This document shows positions 1-11,868 of a DNA stretch of 64,000 nt, piece after piece. The translations under genes and the position numbers were made by a program. The stretch is taken from NCBI GenBank assembly GCA_023213315.1, contig JAKCPI010005513.1, positions 18,479 to 82,478 on the forward strand, read 5' to 3'. The notes beneath the pieces are model-generated. The model did not search any database. It was given only the letters and a program-made list of their open reading frames with translations, and was not told the origin of the DNA. How positions within the stretch are numbered: the stretch's first letter is position 1; every line of letters begins with the position of its first letter. This stretch comes from Euborellia annulipes. Lineage: Eukaryota > Arthropoda > Insecta > Dermaptera > Anisolabididae.

Positions 1-19
1 TTTGAGAAAAATATTTTTT

Positions 20-1328
20 TTTGGGAATTAAATTTTATTTTGAATATAAAATTTTAAAAAATACGCCAGCCCCCCCCCCTCTCCTCCTCACATGAGGTAT
101 AAAAAACAGTTAAGAATAAAAAAAAGTGCAGGAGGTAGATTTGAACTCGCGAAATTTGGTTACGTGAGAATGAAAAAAATATCGTTTGCATGAGGACGCA
201 TTAGCCACTTGGAGCCAAACTTTCTTTTATTTATATGAGGAAATATAAGCCATATAAGAAACATTAAATAAAAGAAGTATTAAAAAAATTTTAATATTCC
301 ACATATGATATATCATTTTTCATTACTTTTTTATGCTTATTTTCGACCTTAATGACATCAACACCTCAATTTTCTATATTATCGAAAAAAGCTTATTTAG
401 CATTGTCTGATTAAAACCAAATTTTTACCAGAGATTTATAATTAAAAAATGAGTTTTTTTCTAAAGTTTCATTGAGATTGGTAAAGAAATAAATAAAATA
501 TTGACTATTTTGTAAATTGAGTTTTAGAATTCGGGATCCCGGATGGGTAAAAGAGAGCGCTCTGTGAACCGGCTCTAGGCTTGCAATCGGAGATCCCGAA
601 TTCTAAAACTCAATTTACAAAATAGTCAATATTTTATTTATTTCTTTACCAATCTCAATGAAACTTTAGAAAAAACTCATTTTTTAATTATAAATCTCTG
701 GTAAAAATTTGGTTTTAATCAGACAATGCTAAATAAGCTTTTTTCGATAATATAGAAAATTGAGTGTTGATGTCATTAAGGTCGAAAATAGACTTAACTT
801 TGATCGCCAATAACTCCCAAATTAGATCATATAATTAAAAGGGCTTTAGTTCTCTGGAATCAGGGGGAATTCAAGAAATAATGACATGTATCATATGTTA
901 GGTAGAGTTTTTGGTTTATTTACATCAAGGCATAAACAATCTGACGTTTGCCCATTGAATTATTTGAAAACTATCCATGCTATTAAAATTTTGTTTATAA
1001 ATTATTAATTCGCATAAAAAGTAATGAAAAATGATATATCCTATGTGGAATATTAAAATTTTTTTAATACTTCTTTTATTTCATGTTTCTTATATGGCTT
1101 ATATTTCCTCATATCAATAAAAGAAAGTTTGGCTTAAGTGGCTAATGCGTCCTCATGCAATCGATATTTTTTTTCATTCTCACGTAACCAAATTTTGCGA
1201 GTTCAAATCTACCTCCTGCACTTTTTTTTTTTTTCTGTTTTTATACCTCATGTGAGGGAGGGGGGGGGGCTGGCGTATTAATTTTTAAAAATTTTATATT
1301 CAAAATAAAATTTAATTCCCAAAATAAT
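20..1328. repeat. Large palindrome with tRNA-like sequence in both arms
   Basis: The stretch from about 20 to 538 is the near-exact reverse complement of 592 to 1328, around a ~50-base spacer with GATCC boxes (530-540 and 592-600). The arms match from the C-run end (around 70 and 1262) to the centre, but the right arm has about 220 extra bases (791-1012) absent from the left. Each arm contains a tRNA-like unit; the right copy has an A-box-like TGGCTTAAGTGG near 1130 and a B-box-like GAGTTCAAATC near 1200. This fits a foldback element or an inverted duplication that carries a tRNA-derived SINE. No transposase reading frame is visible. Confidence 0.75.
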
Positions 1329-1696
1329 AAAAACCTCGTGTAGCTCACAACTAGGTTGATCCCCTTGGTTTTGCGCCCCCAGCCCAGTTGCGCCCGTGGC
1401 GGGCGCCTGTTTTGCCACGCCCTCGTTACGGCCCTGCCCAAATGTATATGATCCAGCAAAAAATCCTAATCGTAATTAATTTTTAAAATTTTATATAAAA
1501 AATAAAAGCATTAAGTGCCTGGGCTGTATTTTTTGTGTTAGATGGGCCCGAAACATCAGCACTAACCATGATTGAGACTGTTTTGCAATCTTGGTCAGCT
1601 CAGGCACTTATGCAATTCTTATATACATCTAATGGTATATGCAAATTTTACGTAATATTTTTGTTTGATTCGAAATGTATCTAAGCAACATTAACA

Positions 1697-1800
1697 ATCG
1701 TCCTGAAGATGAGAGGGAATCGTTTCCGAAACGTCAACGATATTGAAAAAAGGTTTAATTCCATGCTGGCTGCCATTCACTTGTTCGTGAATAGGATCTT
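1697..1800 (+). repeat. Palindromic-element arm with hammerhead-like motif
   Basis: CCTGAAGATGAG at about 1703 is followed by GGGAA-TCG-TTTCC and then GAAACGTC, so a short stem sits between CTGAAGA and GAAA. The text after it (ATGCTGGCTGCC) resembles the flank of the element at 13333-13430. It belongs to the recurrent CTGANGA...GAAA family described in the findings. Confidence 0.5.
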
Positions 1801-2528
1801 GTGCTAGAGGTCATTAGTTTGTTTCCATTTCTGAGCCAAATTTTTACCTATTTTGCTATTTTTTTTCTTTTTTTTAATTTCTTATTTTTTGAATAAAAAA
1901 AATCTTATTCGGAGAAAAATGATGTTAGAAATTTAAAAAAATCTAAAATAATTTTAAGAAAAAAATTTATTTATTTTTTATTAATGAATTTTACAAAATA
2001 ATTTGTACTTTTCTTGAAAAATAAGAAAACAAAACAAAATATTTATAAATGATTGGAGAATGGGAAAATGAACGAGATAATTTTTTTTTCAAGGATCAAT
2101 CTTTTAAGGATTTTTTTTTTATTAATTAAAAGATTGAATTAAATAAAAAATTATCTTTATTTATCCTATTCTGGATAATAACACAGAAGATAAGAACGAA
2201 CAATTCAATTGAAGAAACTTTCATTCATAAAATATGATTTGCATTCATTCTTCCTTTCATATCATAAAACATTCATAGCTCTTTAATATTCTTATCCTTA
2301 AATATTAACATATAATCAGTCAGATTATTATAATATCTAAAAATATTATAATACTTTACAGTAAGAATGACTTAAGTGTTTGTAATCAATTATGAGATAA
2401 TTTTGGTTTTATGAATTTTAAATGTAATGGAATAATTACATACAACTACTAAGTTAGGAACAATAATAAAAAAAAGCAAAAAAATAAATAAGAGATTATT
2501 TTATGTGCTGTGAGAGTGAGAGAGAGGC
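1801..2528. other. AT-rich intergenic stretch, 3' flank of HSP90
   Basis: Very AT-rich sequence holding the presumed HSP90 3' UTR. I see no coding potential. AATAAA-like signals for the minus strand (TTTATT on the plus strand, for example at 2157) exist but none can be singled out as the polyadenylation signal. Confidence 0.5.
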
Positions 2529-5500
2529 TTAATCAACTTCCTCCATCCTTGAAGCGTCTTCGTTTGCGCCATCGAGTGGGGGCATTTCGGCGTCGGGTTT
2601 CTCTTCCTCGACGGCCATTGTGTCCTCCTCATCGATGCCCAAGCCAAGTTTAATCATCCGGTAGATTCGCGCTGCGTGCACTTGAGGTTCCTCAAGAGCG
2701 AATCCTGAAGAGAGGAGAGCAGTCTCGAAGAGCAACATGACTAAATCTTTAACAGCCTTGTCGTGTTTGTCGACTTCGGCCTTTTGACGGAGGGTTTCCA
2801 TCACAGGATGATCGGGATTGATTTCAAGATGCTTTTTGGCAGCCATGTAGCCCATGGTTGATGTATCCCGAAGAGCCTGAGCCTTCATGATTCGCTCCAT
2901 GTTGGCAGTCCAACCGTATTGAGATGTGACAATACAACATGGTGATTCGACGAGACGGTTGCTCACGACAACTTTCTCAACTTTCTTGTCAAGGATGTCC
3001 TTCATGACTTTGCAGAGGTTCTCGAATTTGGTCTTATCCTCTTCGCGTTTCTTCTTTTCTTCCTCATCCTCGGGCAATTCAAGACCTTCCTTGGTAACGG
3101 AGACGAGTTGTTTGCCGTCATATTCTTTCATTTGTTGGACAACATATTCATCAATGGGTTCAGTCATGTAGATGACTTCAAATCCTCGTTTCTTGACCAA
3201 TTCAACAAAAGAGGAGTTGGCAACTTGCTCTTTGCTCTCACCAGTGATGTAGTAGATGTGTTTCTGGTTGTCCTTCATACGGCCAACATAGTCTTTAAGA
3301 GAGCACATTTCATCTCCAGAGGCGGAGGTGTTGTATCGGAGGAGATCGGAGATCTTCTTGCGGTTGGAGCTGTCTTCATGGATACCCAATTTCAAGTTCT
3401 TGCTAAATTGTTCATAATATTTTTTGTAGTTGTCAGAATCTTCGGTCAATTCTTCGAAGAGCTCCAAGCATTTCTTAACGAGATTCTTACGGATGACCTT
3501 GAGGATCTTGTTCTGTTGCAACATTTCACGAGAAATGTTAAGAGGCAAATCCTCGCTGTCTACAACACCCTTAATAAAATTCAAATATTCAGGAATCAAA
3601 TCTTCGCAGTTATCCATGATGAAGACTCGTCTGACGTACAATTTGATGTTGTTCTTGCGTTTCTTGTTCTCGAATAAATCAAAAGGTGCCCGACGAGGAA
3701 CAAAAAGAAGAGCGCGGAATTCAAGTTGACCTTCAACAGAGAAATGTTTGACTGCCAAATGATCTTCCCAATCGTTGGTAAGAGATTTGTAAAATTCGCC
3801 ATATTCTTCCTGGCTGATATCATCAGGATTTCTAGTCCAGATGGGTTTGGTTTTGTTTAATTCTTCATCTTCAGTGTATTTTTCTTTAACTGTGCGCTTC
3901 TTCTTCTTCTTTTCTTTATCCTCATCTTCCTCCTCTTCGCCTACGTCTTCAATCTTTGGTTTTTCTTCATCTTCTTTTTTCTCCTCTTCGGTTTCTTTCT
4001 TTTCTTCTTCAGCTTCGTCATCAGAGAGTTCCTTGTCACGCTCTTTCTCAACGAGCAATTTAATTGGGTAGCCAATAAATTGCGAGTGTTTCTTGACAAC
4101 TTCTTTGATTTTGCGTTCCTCTAGAAATTCGGTTTGATCTTCCTTGATATGAAGGACAATTTTTGTTCCTCGTCCAAGAGGTTCGCCTGGATCAGCGCGG
4201 ATGGTGAAGGAGCCTCCAGCTGAAGATTCCCAGAGGTATTGTTCGTCTTCATTATGTTTTGAAGTGACGGTGACTTTATCAGCAACCAAATAAGCGGAAT
4301 AGAAACCCACACCAAATTGACCAATCATGGAGATATCAGCGCCAGCCTGGAGAGCTTCCATGAAAGCTTTGGTTCCTGATTTGGCGATCGTTCCCAAATT
4401 GTTGACAAGATCAGCTTTGGTCATTCCAATACCACTAAAAAAAAGAAAAAAAAATGAAAAATTAGTATTTTGAAAAACAATAAACTCCAAATAAAAATAA
4501 TAACATAATAAAATGAAATAATAAATAAATATACCGGTATGTAAAATTATTTATCTTAATTGTTCCTGAATATAACAAAATGAGTAAACGAGTCTCCCCT
4601 CCCCCCTCCCCATTAAGGAAAAAATAAATTCATATTAAACTTTGCCATTTCAAATGTAAATAATTCGAAATGGATGGGTATTGAGTAGTCGAGGTTTTCA
4701 CAACACCGATGTCCATCTAGATGTCGATGTTTTTTAAAATATCGATACCAATTTTTTCAATTAAAAATTTTTTTTTATAAACGACTAAATGGCAAAAAGA
4801 AATTAAATAAAACAAATATAAATTTTTTTAGCTTTTGACGTTTTCGTTGCCAATCGTGTACTTCTACAGGACAGTTTATTGTTAATTAATTGTTAATTAT
4901 TATTATTATTATTAATTATTTAATAATTGTCCTGAAGAAAGTCGCGGTTGTCTTGTAGGCAGCTAAAAAAAAATTTTAAAACAATGAAAAGAGTGTCTTC
5001 TCCTGGAATATAAATTTTATTAATTTATTTACAGATACTAGTTTCGAGGACGTTTGTCTCATTATCAGTCTAATAAATTACAACATGAAAAAACATTTAT
5101 AATAATTATATGAGTAAAAGTTTTTATGTGAAAGTTTGTAATTTATTAGACTGATGAAGAGACACAGTGGCGTCATTTGGGGGGGGGGGGGGGCATTTGC
5201 CCCCAAGGGCTCTGATTTTTATAAAATTTTATATTATTCTAAATAAAATACTCCAAAATACATCTACGAGTATAAAAACTGTACAAAATTAAACTATTAA
5301 TTTAATTAAATATGTTTTGGCCAAATTTGAATACCTATTTGTAAGTAAGCTTTAAGAAAAAAAAAAATGTTTGCCCCCCCCCCCCCCAAGAAAAAGTTGA
5401 AATGACGCCACTGAAGAGACAATCGTCCTCGAAACTAGTATTTGAAAATAAATTAATAAAATTTATATCCCAGCAGAAGTTAATCTTTTCATTGTTTTTA

Positions 5501-6621
5501 AAATTTCAATTAAGAACATTAGAGCAGTGTTTCCCAAGCTTTTGGGTCCCCCCCCCCCCCAAGGGGGGGGGGGAAAATAATTTCCCCCCCGGGCCCCCCC
5601 TTTTTTCCTCCCCAACCAAAAAAAATTTTTTCCCCCCCGGAAAAATTTTTTCTTCTTTGTAAAAAATTTTATCTTTTTTTGGAAAATTATTTTTTTTTTT
5701 TTTAAAAAATTTTGCCCTTTTTTTTTTTTTTTTAAAAAAAATTTTTTTTTTCTCCTTTTTTTTTTTTTTTTTTTTTTAAGGTGGGATCTAGAGCCTATAT
5801 TTTAGCTGATAAGCGGGGTTACCTCCTTGTTTCTTTGTCAGTCTCGATTTAAATATGAAAAAATATTTTAATCACTCAGTAAATTAGAAAAATTTTCATA
5901 TAGGAGTAAATAGAATTTGATTTGAAAATATTTAATTATTAATATAAAAAAAAAAAAAACTATTTAATGATGAATAAACAAAATAAAATTTCATATTAAT
6001 ATAATGAAAATTTGCCTAATCCTTTGAAATAGTTTTAATTTACTAATGTATGATGTGTCATTCATCTTAAATGGGCTCCAACTGTTTAAATGAGTCATAG
6101 AGAAAAATTATTTTGAAAATCTTTGATCATCATCGATATCAATTAATATTCAATTTTTATTAACAAAAAAAATTGGATGGTATATTCATACAAATAATAT
6201 AAAAAAAATTATTAATTAGTGTTTCATTAGAAATTTTCTAGATTTGAATCAATAAAGTTTTCATTAAAAATTATATATATATATTTTTTAAACAATGAAA
6301 TAATCACATGTTGAAAACTCAGGAAAACTTAGTAACTCACTGTACAGTTAGAGTCACAAATAAGTCCCTTCCATGCGTTTTTACTTGTAATTATTTATTT
6401 TAAATATTTTTTAATGGAAAACTTTCAAACCTAGAAATTTCCAATAAAGATTTTCATTTTTTTTTTATAAAAACATTGAAATAATCACAAGAAGAAAACC
6501 AATGGGTGGGATTTAATATTGTGCCTCATTGTACATGAGTGACCAAAGCATTTTATTTGAGTGTTCGATGAAAATATTTCAATATTAATCAATTTTGGCC
6601 ATTCATTGTTTTATTAAATTG

Positions 6622-6655
<34 letters not shown>

Positions 6656-8201
6656 GATTGCTAACGGTAACCAAAATAGTTTCAATAGAACTTTTCGGTC
6701 ACTCATTCTGTTGACATTTTTTTAATCAATTTTAAATAAATATATATTTTAATGAGAATGTAGGAATCATAGATTGTCTCGACATCTAAAATATTTTGTA
6801 ATTTAAGTATTAATTTTTTTTTTTTACTAATAATTTATTTGTACGATGTTCAAATTGAAATATCTAACAAATATTGAATTACTCCACTTTCTAAATCAAT
6901 AAAATAAAAATCACATTTATTATTATTAATCCTAAGGAAGGTACATCTGAAGCCACGAGAACAAAAAAACTATTTTGATTTCTTTTTTATTCTCCTGGCT
7001 GCAGAATTGCCCAAAGTGTAACTTTTATTTATTATTATTTATTTATTAACAATTCCAAAATTAAAAATTTTATCCGAAATTTAAAAAATAAATGGGTAGC
7101 CTGAGCATCTTAACCCCCCCTCGCCACCCGGCTAACATAATCACATGGACGGCCATTTTTTGTTCTATTTTCCTTAAAATTCAATCAATTTTGGATTAAC
7201 AGAAAAATTTTATCTTTAATCAAGTTTTCATTTTATATAAAAAAAACGATTTAAAAAAAACATAAATATATATATATATATATAAATGTTAAAATCAAAT
7301 CGATATTTTTCCCAGTGGCGTTAGAGTGGGGGAAAAAAAATGCCGCTCATGACAAAGAAAAATTCTGACCTTTTAGCTAGGTTTGGAATTATGTTAGTGT
7401 AAAATTTTCTAATTAAAAATTCTCAAAATTAAAGAAACTTATTATTAGGAGAATTTTTAATTATAGACCACATTTTTGTATTAAATATTTATTAAAAATA
7501 TATAAATACTGTACAACTATTCTTATTGATAACGGCTGCAGAATAAGCAGTTAAAACGTTGTACAGTATTTATATATTTTTAATAAATATTTAATACAAA
7601 AATGTGGTCTATAATTAAAAATTCTCCTAATAATAATATTTCAAACCACAAAAGCTTTAATAAACACATTCATGATAAAGAAACTTAATTAATATCAACT
7701 TTAGCCCAAATTTTAAATGCATTTTTTAAATTAAAATATGTGATTTCTTACTCATGAATAAATAGAGATATAAGAAATTTAAAAAAAAATTGATAAAAAT
7801 CCCTTCTCTGAGAGTTTGACTGATATTTTTATTAAATAAAATAATAAAATAATGTTACTCACGTATCAATAATGGTAAGAGTGCGGTCATTTTTGTTGGG
7901 GACGATTTTAATGTAGAGTTCTTTGCCACTCTCCAATTTTGATGGATCAGTCAAAGATTCATAACGGATTTTATCCAAAGCCTAAAATTAAAAATTTTTG
8001 TTATTTTCAATTAAAAAAAAAAAAAATACAAAATTTATTTTTCTAACTTACATCAGATGAGTTGGAGATCAATTCTCGAAGGAAAATTTCTTTATTTGAA
8101 TAAAATGTATTAATAATAAGGGACATAAGCTGAGCAATTTCAGCCTGGAAGGCGAAAGTCTCAACCTCGCCGGCATCTTGCATTTGAATATCTTCTGGCA
8201 T
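2529..8201 (-). CDS. HSP90: Cytosolic heat shock protein 90 (HSP90), complete
   Basis: ATP-dependent cytosolic chaperone that matures kinases, receptors and other clients. The CDS is join(8201..8052, 7981..7863, 4434..2529) on the minus strand, 724 codons plus stop, which matches cytosolic HSP90 length. All junctions are GT-AG and in phase (0, then 2). The start is MPEDIQ, at the acceptor itself. Visible features: GHKL ATPase domain with catalytic Glu43 in FLREL and Asn47 in the NSSD box; the ATP-site motif IIDTGIGMT at about 87-95; [15 protein letters not shown]; a long acidic/lysine-rich charged linker after [11 protein letters not shown]; the middle domain with NISREMLQQ; and the C-terminal MEEVD that binds TPR co-chaperones and marks the cytosolic form. 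Intron 3 (4435-7862, 3.4 kb) is full of repeats. There is no frameshift or missing key residue. Regulation is by the upstream heat-shock elements. Confidence 0.97.
4990..5490. repeat. Palindromic element in HSP90 intron 3, hammerhead-like motif in both arms
   Basis: The left arm (about 4998-5092) is the reverse complement of the right arm (5133-5164 plus 5422-5475). Each arm holds a CTGAT(G/A)A...GTCCTCGAAAC motif, read outward. The right arm is split by the hAT-like insertion at 5165-5413. There is no coding sequence. Confidence 0.75.
5165..5413. mobile_element. hAT-like MITE with 8-bp target duplication
   Basis: A 249-bp element with terminal inverted repeats CAGTGGCGTCATTT, flanked by the perfect 8-bp duplication AAGAGACA (5157-5164 and 5414-5421). 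Eight-base duplications and CAG-type ends are typical of hAT elements. It contains long G and C runs and no transposase, so it is non-autonomous. A relative ends at 27032. Confidence 0.9.
5524..5800. repeat. Homopolymer-rich low-complexity tract
   Basis: Starts with a hAT-end-like CAGTGTTTCCCAA and degenerates into runs of C, G, A and T. Some run lengths are probably consensus errors. No gene is visible. Confidence 0.6.
6345..6531. mobile_element. Tc1/mariner-like MITE, decayed
   Basis: Flanked by TA at 6343 and 6532. Its ends resemble those of the better-preserved element at 19822-20032: AAGTCCC on the left, GGGTGGGA and TTGTGCCTCATTG on the right, and internal AATAATCACA. A further related end lies just upstream (AACTCACTGTA at 6335). 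Confidence 0.65.
7440..7640. repeat. Near-perfect palindrome in HSP90 intron 3
   Basis: Arms of about 70-80 bases (7442-7515 and 7557-7637) surround a centre containing GATAACGGCTGC...GCAGTTAAAACG. The same unit occurs at 48355-48590 and 63160-63285, where the centre reads GCAGTCGAAACG. Confidence 0.8.
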
Positions 8202-8283
8202 CTGGAAAAATTGAATTTAAGAATTATATTTATATAAAATTCTCACACAACAATCAACAAAATAAATAAACACAAAAATTTAC

Positions 8284-8372
8284 CTTGAATAATTTAATTA
8301 AATGAATGAATAGAGTTGCCTGAAGGTTTCAGTCTTGTGCACATGCACTAATCGAGAGCTTTAAATTATCTG
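8284..8372 (-). other. HSP90 5' UTR exon (inferred)
   Basis: On the minus strand a CAAG|GTAAAT donor ends at 8284. The intron runs to the acceptor CCAG at 8202, directly before the HSP90 ATG. The transcription start is inferred at about 8370, some 25-30 bases downstream of the TATA box. A non-coding first exon with an intron just before the ATG is usual for arthropod HSP90 genes. Confidence 0.75.
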
Positions 8373-8396
8373 CCGGCTCGCGTCGTCACTCGACTG

Positions 8397-8404
8397 CTTT
8401 TATA
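8397..8404 (-). promoter_or_regulatory. TATA box of HSP90
   Basis: Reads TATAAAAG on the minus strand, about 200 bases upstream of the ATG and just upstream of the inferred 5' UTR exon, with heat-shock elements immediately beyond it. Confidence 0.8.
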
Positions 8405-8423
8405 AACACCGAGTCAGCCTCTA

Positions 8424-8469
8424 GAATCTTCGCCTTTCCTTTCCTGTTTCTTCCCGGCCTAGAAGCTTC
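8424..8469. promoter_or_regulatory. Proximal heat-shock elements of HSP90
   Basis: GAA-TTC pairs with correct 2-base spacing occur at 8424-8431 and 8462-8469, with further TTC units between them. They lie 20-70 bases upstream of the TATA box, a normal place for HSF binding sites. Confidence 0.6.
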
Positions 8470-8671
8470 CAGTAGTCAAATCAGAGACTAAATTTAAATT
8501 CTTTATTAAATACTAAATTTTAATTAAATTGAATATACCTATCAATAATAATATATTATTTTATAATTTATATATTAATAATATTTTTTTTTAATTATAA
8601 AATAAAAATGTAAATTATTGAATTAAAATTTGATTTGTGAACGTAGTAGTTCTATCCGGTCGAATGTTGGA

Positions 8672-8704
8672 GAATCTTCTAGAACATTCTAGAACATTCG
8701 AGAA
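8672..8704. promoter_or_regulatory. Seven-unit heat-shock element array
   Basis: Seven alternating GAA/TTC units start at 8672, 8677, 8682, 8687, 8692, 8697 and 8702, exactly 5 bases apart. A GAA at 8662 and an imperfect TTG at 8667 may extend the array. HSF trimers bind three such units, so this could hold two trimers cooperatively. It lies about 270 bases upstream of the HSP90 TATA box. Confidence 0.92.
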
Positions 8705-9240
8705 TAAAATTTAACCCGCGAATTTGTAATTTACCTTGAAATAATAAATCAATAAAACACCAGCATGCTATTTTAAGTAAAGATCTTTATTTGGACAAAT
8801 ACTAGCATATCTATTTTAACTTATATTTTTAAATATATGTAAAATTTAATTATTAAATAATAATTAGAGTTAATTGTAATTAATAATTTTAATATAAAAT
8901 AAAAATTCCTTTTACATTTTTCTTAATTGAAAGTAATAAGTTATATATTTTATTAAAATTTAATTTTTTATTAAATAAATAAAAGTAAAAATTTTTGTAG
9001 TACCCCCCCCCCTTCAAGATTTGAGAAAATTTTTTTTTTTTTTTTTTAATTTTACTAATATACTTAAAAATTTGATTTGTAGGCCTATATGGACTATATT
9101 TTTACTTTCTCTTACTTATACTGTATAAGTAATATTACGATCGTGTCAATAATACGACGTGGAGGATATTGATGGAAATACTTGCTTTGAGGGTCTCTGA
9201 TTCTAAACAAGTGGGTCTCAAAATGGTCTGTAGGGATGTG
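8705..9240. other. Upstream flank of HSP90, no feature seen
   Basis: AT-rich sequence with a short C run near 9002 and a T run near 9030. No gene or clear repeat was recognised. Confidence 0.4.
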
Positions 9241-9341
9241 TGTTCAAAGATACACCACGGCCCTAGGGTCAAATTATAAAATATTTTTTTATTCCTCCTC
9301 TAAATGGGAGTAAATCTTTACAAAGTACACCAGGCCCCCGG

Positions 9342-9520
9342 GTTTGATGTAGGGGTTAGCGTGCTAGCCTATAGCCTTGTATACCAAGGGTCGGGGGTTC
9401 GAATCCCAGGCAGTTCGATGATTTTATTTAAGCCATTTGGATACCAAATGGCTTAAATAACCGCAATGATTTGGGTGACTGCTGCTCAAAATCGATGCCA
9501 GCCCCCCCCCCCCCCCCCCG
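9342..9520 (+). repeat. tRNA-derived SINE, family C, 3'-truncated
   Basis: The head has an A-box-like GGGGTTAGCGTGCTAGCC and a B box GGTTCGAATCCC (about 9395), then GATTTTATTTAAGCC and the small hairpin CCATTTGG-ATACC-AAATGG. The sequence then departs into a C run. The full-length reference copy is at 47390-47585. Confidence 0.8.
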
Positions 9521-9529
9521 GTTTATTTA

Positions 9530-11754
9530 TATATTTTTTTTATCAAGTTGTTGAAATAAAAATAAAAAATAAAAATTTTATTTCCAATCTTTTTTCATTT
9601 ATAATCCAATATTCAAATATTTCTTTGAATAATAATTGAGGAAATTCTCAACTGTGATATAGCATGATCGCACCTGGATCGCTCGGGGTTCATTTCATTT
9701 TCTCATCCTCTAGGCTTTGCTCTCGAAATTTCTCGAATAGGCTCTATATTAGAATCCCAGAAGATTGACATTTTTGTTAAAAACACTGGCTCGGCTATTA
9801 TACAACCTACTAAATCATATAAACACTGCCAAAAAAAGTCAAAGACCTTGTATTTTTATTTATTAACAATTCAAAACTCATTCTTTATATAACGATCAAA
9901 GAGGTTTACAATCGATCCTTTTCCATTTTTAAAGAGTGAAGGAACGTCAAAAATATTTGAACACCTGCCTTTTGTGTCATAGGTGAAACAAAGGCTTCAC
10001 GATATCTCCCTTTGGGATAGGGGAAAGGGGGATATTATTTTTGACGACTCTTGTTTGACACCATCAATCTGGGATTTTGTCTTTTATGCTTAAAAATATT
10101 TAAAACAATTTATTTATTTATTTAATAGAAAAAGAGACAATAAAAGCAAAACATTACATCTCAGATGACATGTCCTAGAAACTATTTTTTTTTTTATCTT
10201 GGGGTGAGGGGCATTTGTGTTAGTGTTTCTATTGATAAAAAACTAACTAATAATAGAGTTATCTCTTAAATTTTATAGCTGATTTATAGGCCTACTTTTT
10301 CTATTTTAATCAGGTTTCAATTTACTTGTCGTTTTTGACAGTAAAAATCAGAGTATTCAATATTCCATATTTTAATAATACACTCATTATTTATTGATTA
10401 CCTATAATTTATTGCAGGATTGGATGCAAATTAAATTTTTTTTTTAACTCATTAGTAAATGAAAGACGAATTAAAAACAAAGCTTATTTTTAGTTTGTAT
10501 TCAATTCGCCATTAAATCAATTATTTTATTAAATTTCATAAATTCTTCAATATTTCACTAAGATTTATTTTATCTTTGTAATTAGGAAATTATTTTAAAA
10601 AAATAAGAAATTAAAGGAATACAAATTTTCCTGTTAAGGTTATAATCCTTAAAAAAATTTAAAATATCAGCCTTAGCTCGAACAATTTGAGATCGCCATC
10701 CAAGAATAAATCATAATATTAAAATTTAAAATAACATAAACTAGCATTCAAGTAGAGTTTGAATCAAAAACATTAAATTTAATATTTTTATTTAAATATG
10801 AGAAAAAATTGATTATCCCATTTTTTCCTTTAAATTGAATTCTATTGTAAATATGATCTTATATTAATGAAACTGTCACAGTCGGGGGCCTGAGATCTTT
10901 CAGAGAAAAGAGTAAATAACTATATATGGCTTTGTATATATATAGTGCATTACTTTCAATCAGGTTCTCGAAAGATGAATGGCCAGGGAACAAATAGCAA
11001 GCTCCTGGCATGGTGGTTGAGAATAGTAGTTTCCATATATTTTTCTACCTCTAGCTCCCTTCAAAATTAAGATTTCCCTTATAGGTATGATCATAATAAG
11101 TCAAATATATAATGAAATTTTATGAATATCTTATTTCTTCCGAAAATCAGTGATTTAAAGAATTCTCACTCTACCTCTTTGGCTTCGTCTATGCTGATTT
11201 GCAGTATATTTTAAAGTTTTTCACAAATAAAAAATAATAACATAGGCGCCTGTGTCTTTTTATTCAATCAGCATATCACCTGCTAAGTATTTAGACAAGT
11301 AGCCTAATTCTCGAGAAGCTTATTCTGCAAATCTTAAATTTATGACATGAAAAAAATAATTTTTTCAAAATTTGTGTACCCAACTGGAGGTATATTTCTT
11401 ATTTGATATCCATTTTTTTGAACTTGTGCCCTATATATATCTTAGCTTTATGCTTTAAACGAACGTTAGGGATCTATCGTTAATGGAGATTAGCACAATT
11501 ATTTGACAGATTTAACTTTTTTTTGTTGGGGATTGGCCAATATTTTATTCAAAAATATCTTTTTCAATGACTAATTACGAATAGTGCTTTTCATTTATTA
11601 TAAGTAATCTTTTCTTGATATATTTCTTTCTAGATTAGCAATTAAAGTTTGAAAATTTTAAAAAATAGGAACAGATTGAAAATAATTACAGTCTAATAAA
11701 AACAATAAGGTGAAATATAATAAAAACATCTAAATACAAGTGTATAATAATCGT
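9530..11754. other. Intergenic region without recognisable features
   Basis: About 2.2 kb of AT-rich sequence between the HSP90 upstream region and the NDK 3' end. I see no coding exons, strong inverted repeats or SINE boxes. This is one of the few repeat-poor parts of the window. Confidence 0.45.
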
Positions 11755-11783
11755 TTTATTCTTTTTCAGTTACAAATTTTATT
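11755..11783 (-). terminator. Polyadenylation signals of NDK
   Basis: Two AATAAA hexamers on the minus strand (plus-strand TTTATT at 11755-11760 and 11778-11783), about 90-115 bases downstream of the stop codon. Confidence 0.6.
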
Positions 11784-11868
11784 GATATCAACGTTATTAT
11801 TATTATTATTATTCCATCTGAGTTAAATTAGGAATGCAGTTCAATACTTGCTTATGAATTTTTTACGT

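Noticed and set aside
2926..4071. Several plus-strand ORFs (up to 189 codons) opposite HSP90
   Set aside because: Shadows of the HSP90 coding exon. They read through its codon structure and have no homology of their own.
5040..5440. First read as a broken inverted repeat with a 260-base asymmetry
   Set aside because: The asymmetry is fully explained by a hAT-like MITE with an exact 8-bp duplication.
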